From positions 1 to 5,555 of the forward strand of contig JADHSW010000187.1 in assembly GCA_016776705.1 (NCBI GenBank): a DNA stretch of 5,555 bases, given 5' to 3'. How positions within the stretch are numbered: the first letter of the stretch is position 1; each line of letters opens with the position of its first letter. The position numbers and the translations under genes were made by a program. Source of the DNA: Rhodospirillales bacterium (GTDB taxonomy: Bacteria; Pseudomonadota; Alphaproteobacteria; Rhodospirillales; JABHCV01). This document shows positions 5,236-5,555 of the stretch, piece by piece. The notes beneath the pieces were generated by a model. The model saw only the letters and a list, made by a program, of their open reading frames with translations, was not told where the DNA came from and ran no database searches.

Positions 5236-5555
5236 TCAATCCCTCAACTCGCACCAGATCGGCGTGTGGTCCGATGGTTTTTCCCAGCCTCGCGGGGTGC
5301 GGTCTATGTCGCAGCCTTGCAGGCGGTCGGCGGCCTGGGGGCTTAGCAGCAGGTGGTCGATCCTGACGCCGTGGTCTTTTTGCCAGCCACCGGCCTGATA
5401 GCCCCACCACGTATAGCGCCCGGTTTCCGATGTCATGGCCCGGTAAGCGTCGGTCAGGCCCAGATTGATGATCTTCCTCAGGGCGGCGCGGGATTCCGGC
5501 TGGAACAGGGCGTCATTTGCGAAAGCCTGCGGGTTGTGTACATCGCCGTCTTCAG
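5236..5555 (-). CDS. xthA: Exodeoxyribonuclease III, C-terminal part (starts beyond right edge)
   Basis: The last 105 residues are visible; the N-terminus lies right of the window. The frame is open from 5553 to the TGA at 5238-5236. Recognisable segments in order are EDGDVHNPQAF, then a helix ending in LRKIINLGLTDAYRAM, then YTWWGYQAGGWQ, GVRIDHLLLSPQAADRLQGC and RGWEKPSDHTPIWCEL. RIDHLLLS and the final SDH carry catalytic Asp and His residues of the exonuclease III/AP-endonuclease fold (E. coli Asp229 and His259). The enzyme cuts DNA at abasic sites and degrades 3' ends during base-excision repair. The C-terminus is complete for the family. It is the upstream member of a tight pair with the GFA gene, and its last codons contain that gene's ribosome site. 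The promoter is outside the window. Confidence 0.95.
   Translation of the reverse strand, partial: EDGDVHNPQAFANDALFQPESRAALRKIINLGLTDAYRAMTSETGRYTWWGYQAGGWQKDHGVRIDHLLLSPQAADRLQGCDIDRTPRGWEKPSDHTPIWCELRD

Noticed and set aside
5148..5398. Two plus-strand frames opposite the GFA and xthA genes
   Set aside because: Both are antisense to well-supported genes, with no ribosome site or recognisable domain.

Overview
The window looks like a piece of an alphaproteobacterial chromosome, probably Rhodospirillales or a relative. This rests on GC-rich coding sequence (about 57-60% in sampled lines of ilvD, higher at the right end), the style of the housekeeping proteins (IlvD, HspQ, exonuclease III), and a CheY-like domain with the KPISAK ending common in single-domain receivers of that group. 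The taxonomic call is inference from recognised sequences; no search was run.

Layout, left to right. Positions 1-582, minus strand: hspQ (238-582) followed by the first 69 codons of a DinB-family protein (1-208, running off the left edge). Positions 583-718 are a divergent intergenic region with a strong 9-bp inverted repeat and a candidate rightward promoter. Positions 719-1869, plus strand: two unrecognised small membrane proteins of 147 and 211 residues, each with a two-helix membrane hairpin and a cationic tail. Positions 1946-3787: ilvD, dihydroxy-acid dehydratase of branched-chain amino acid synthesis, complete and with its key residues intact. Positions 3788-4002: an AT-rich gap with a plausible promoter and a terminator-like hairpin. 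Positions 4003-4833: a hemerythrin domain fused to a response-regulator receiver domain. Positions 4830-5555, minus strand: a GFA-family zinc protein and the C-terminal 105 residues of exonuclease III (xthA), one base apart. The receiver gene and the GFA gene converge and overlap by 4 bases at their stop codons.

Most of the window is ordinary housekeeping and stress function: amino acid synthesis, heat-shock protein turnover, base-excision repair and thiol/zinc chemistry. The most distinctive gene is the hemerythrin-receiver fusion. It has all seven diiron ligands and a complete phosphoacceptor site, so it may couple oxygen (or another diiron ligand) to phosphorelay signalling. It is more AT-rich than its neighbours and carries a perfect Shine-Dalgarno sequence exactly at the domain junction. 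The second candidate for undescribed biology is the tandem pair of two-helix membrane proteins. I see no mobile element, CRISPR array, tRNA or rRNA, and no evidence of a multi-gene defence or biosynthetic island.
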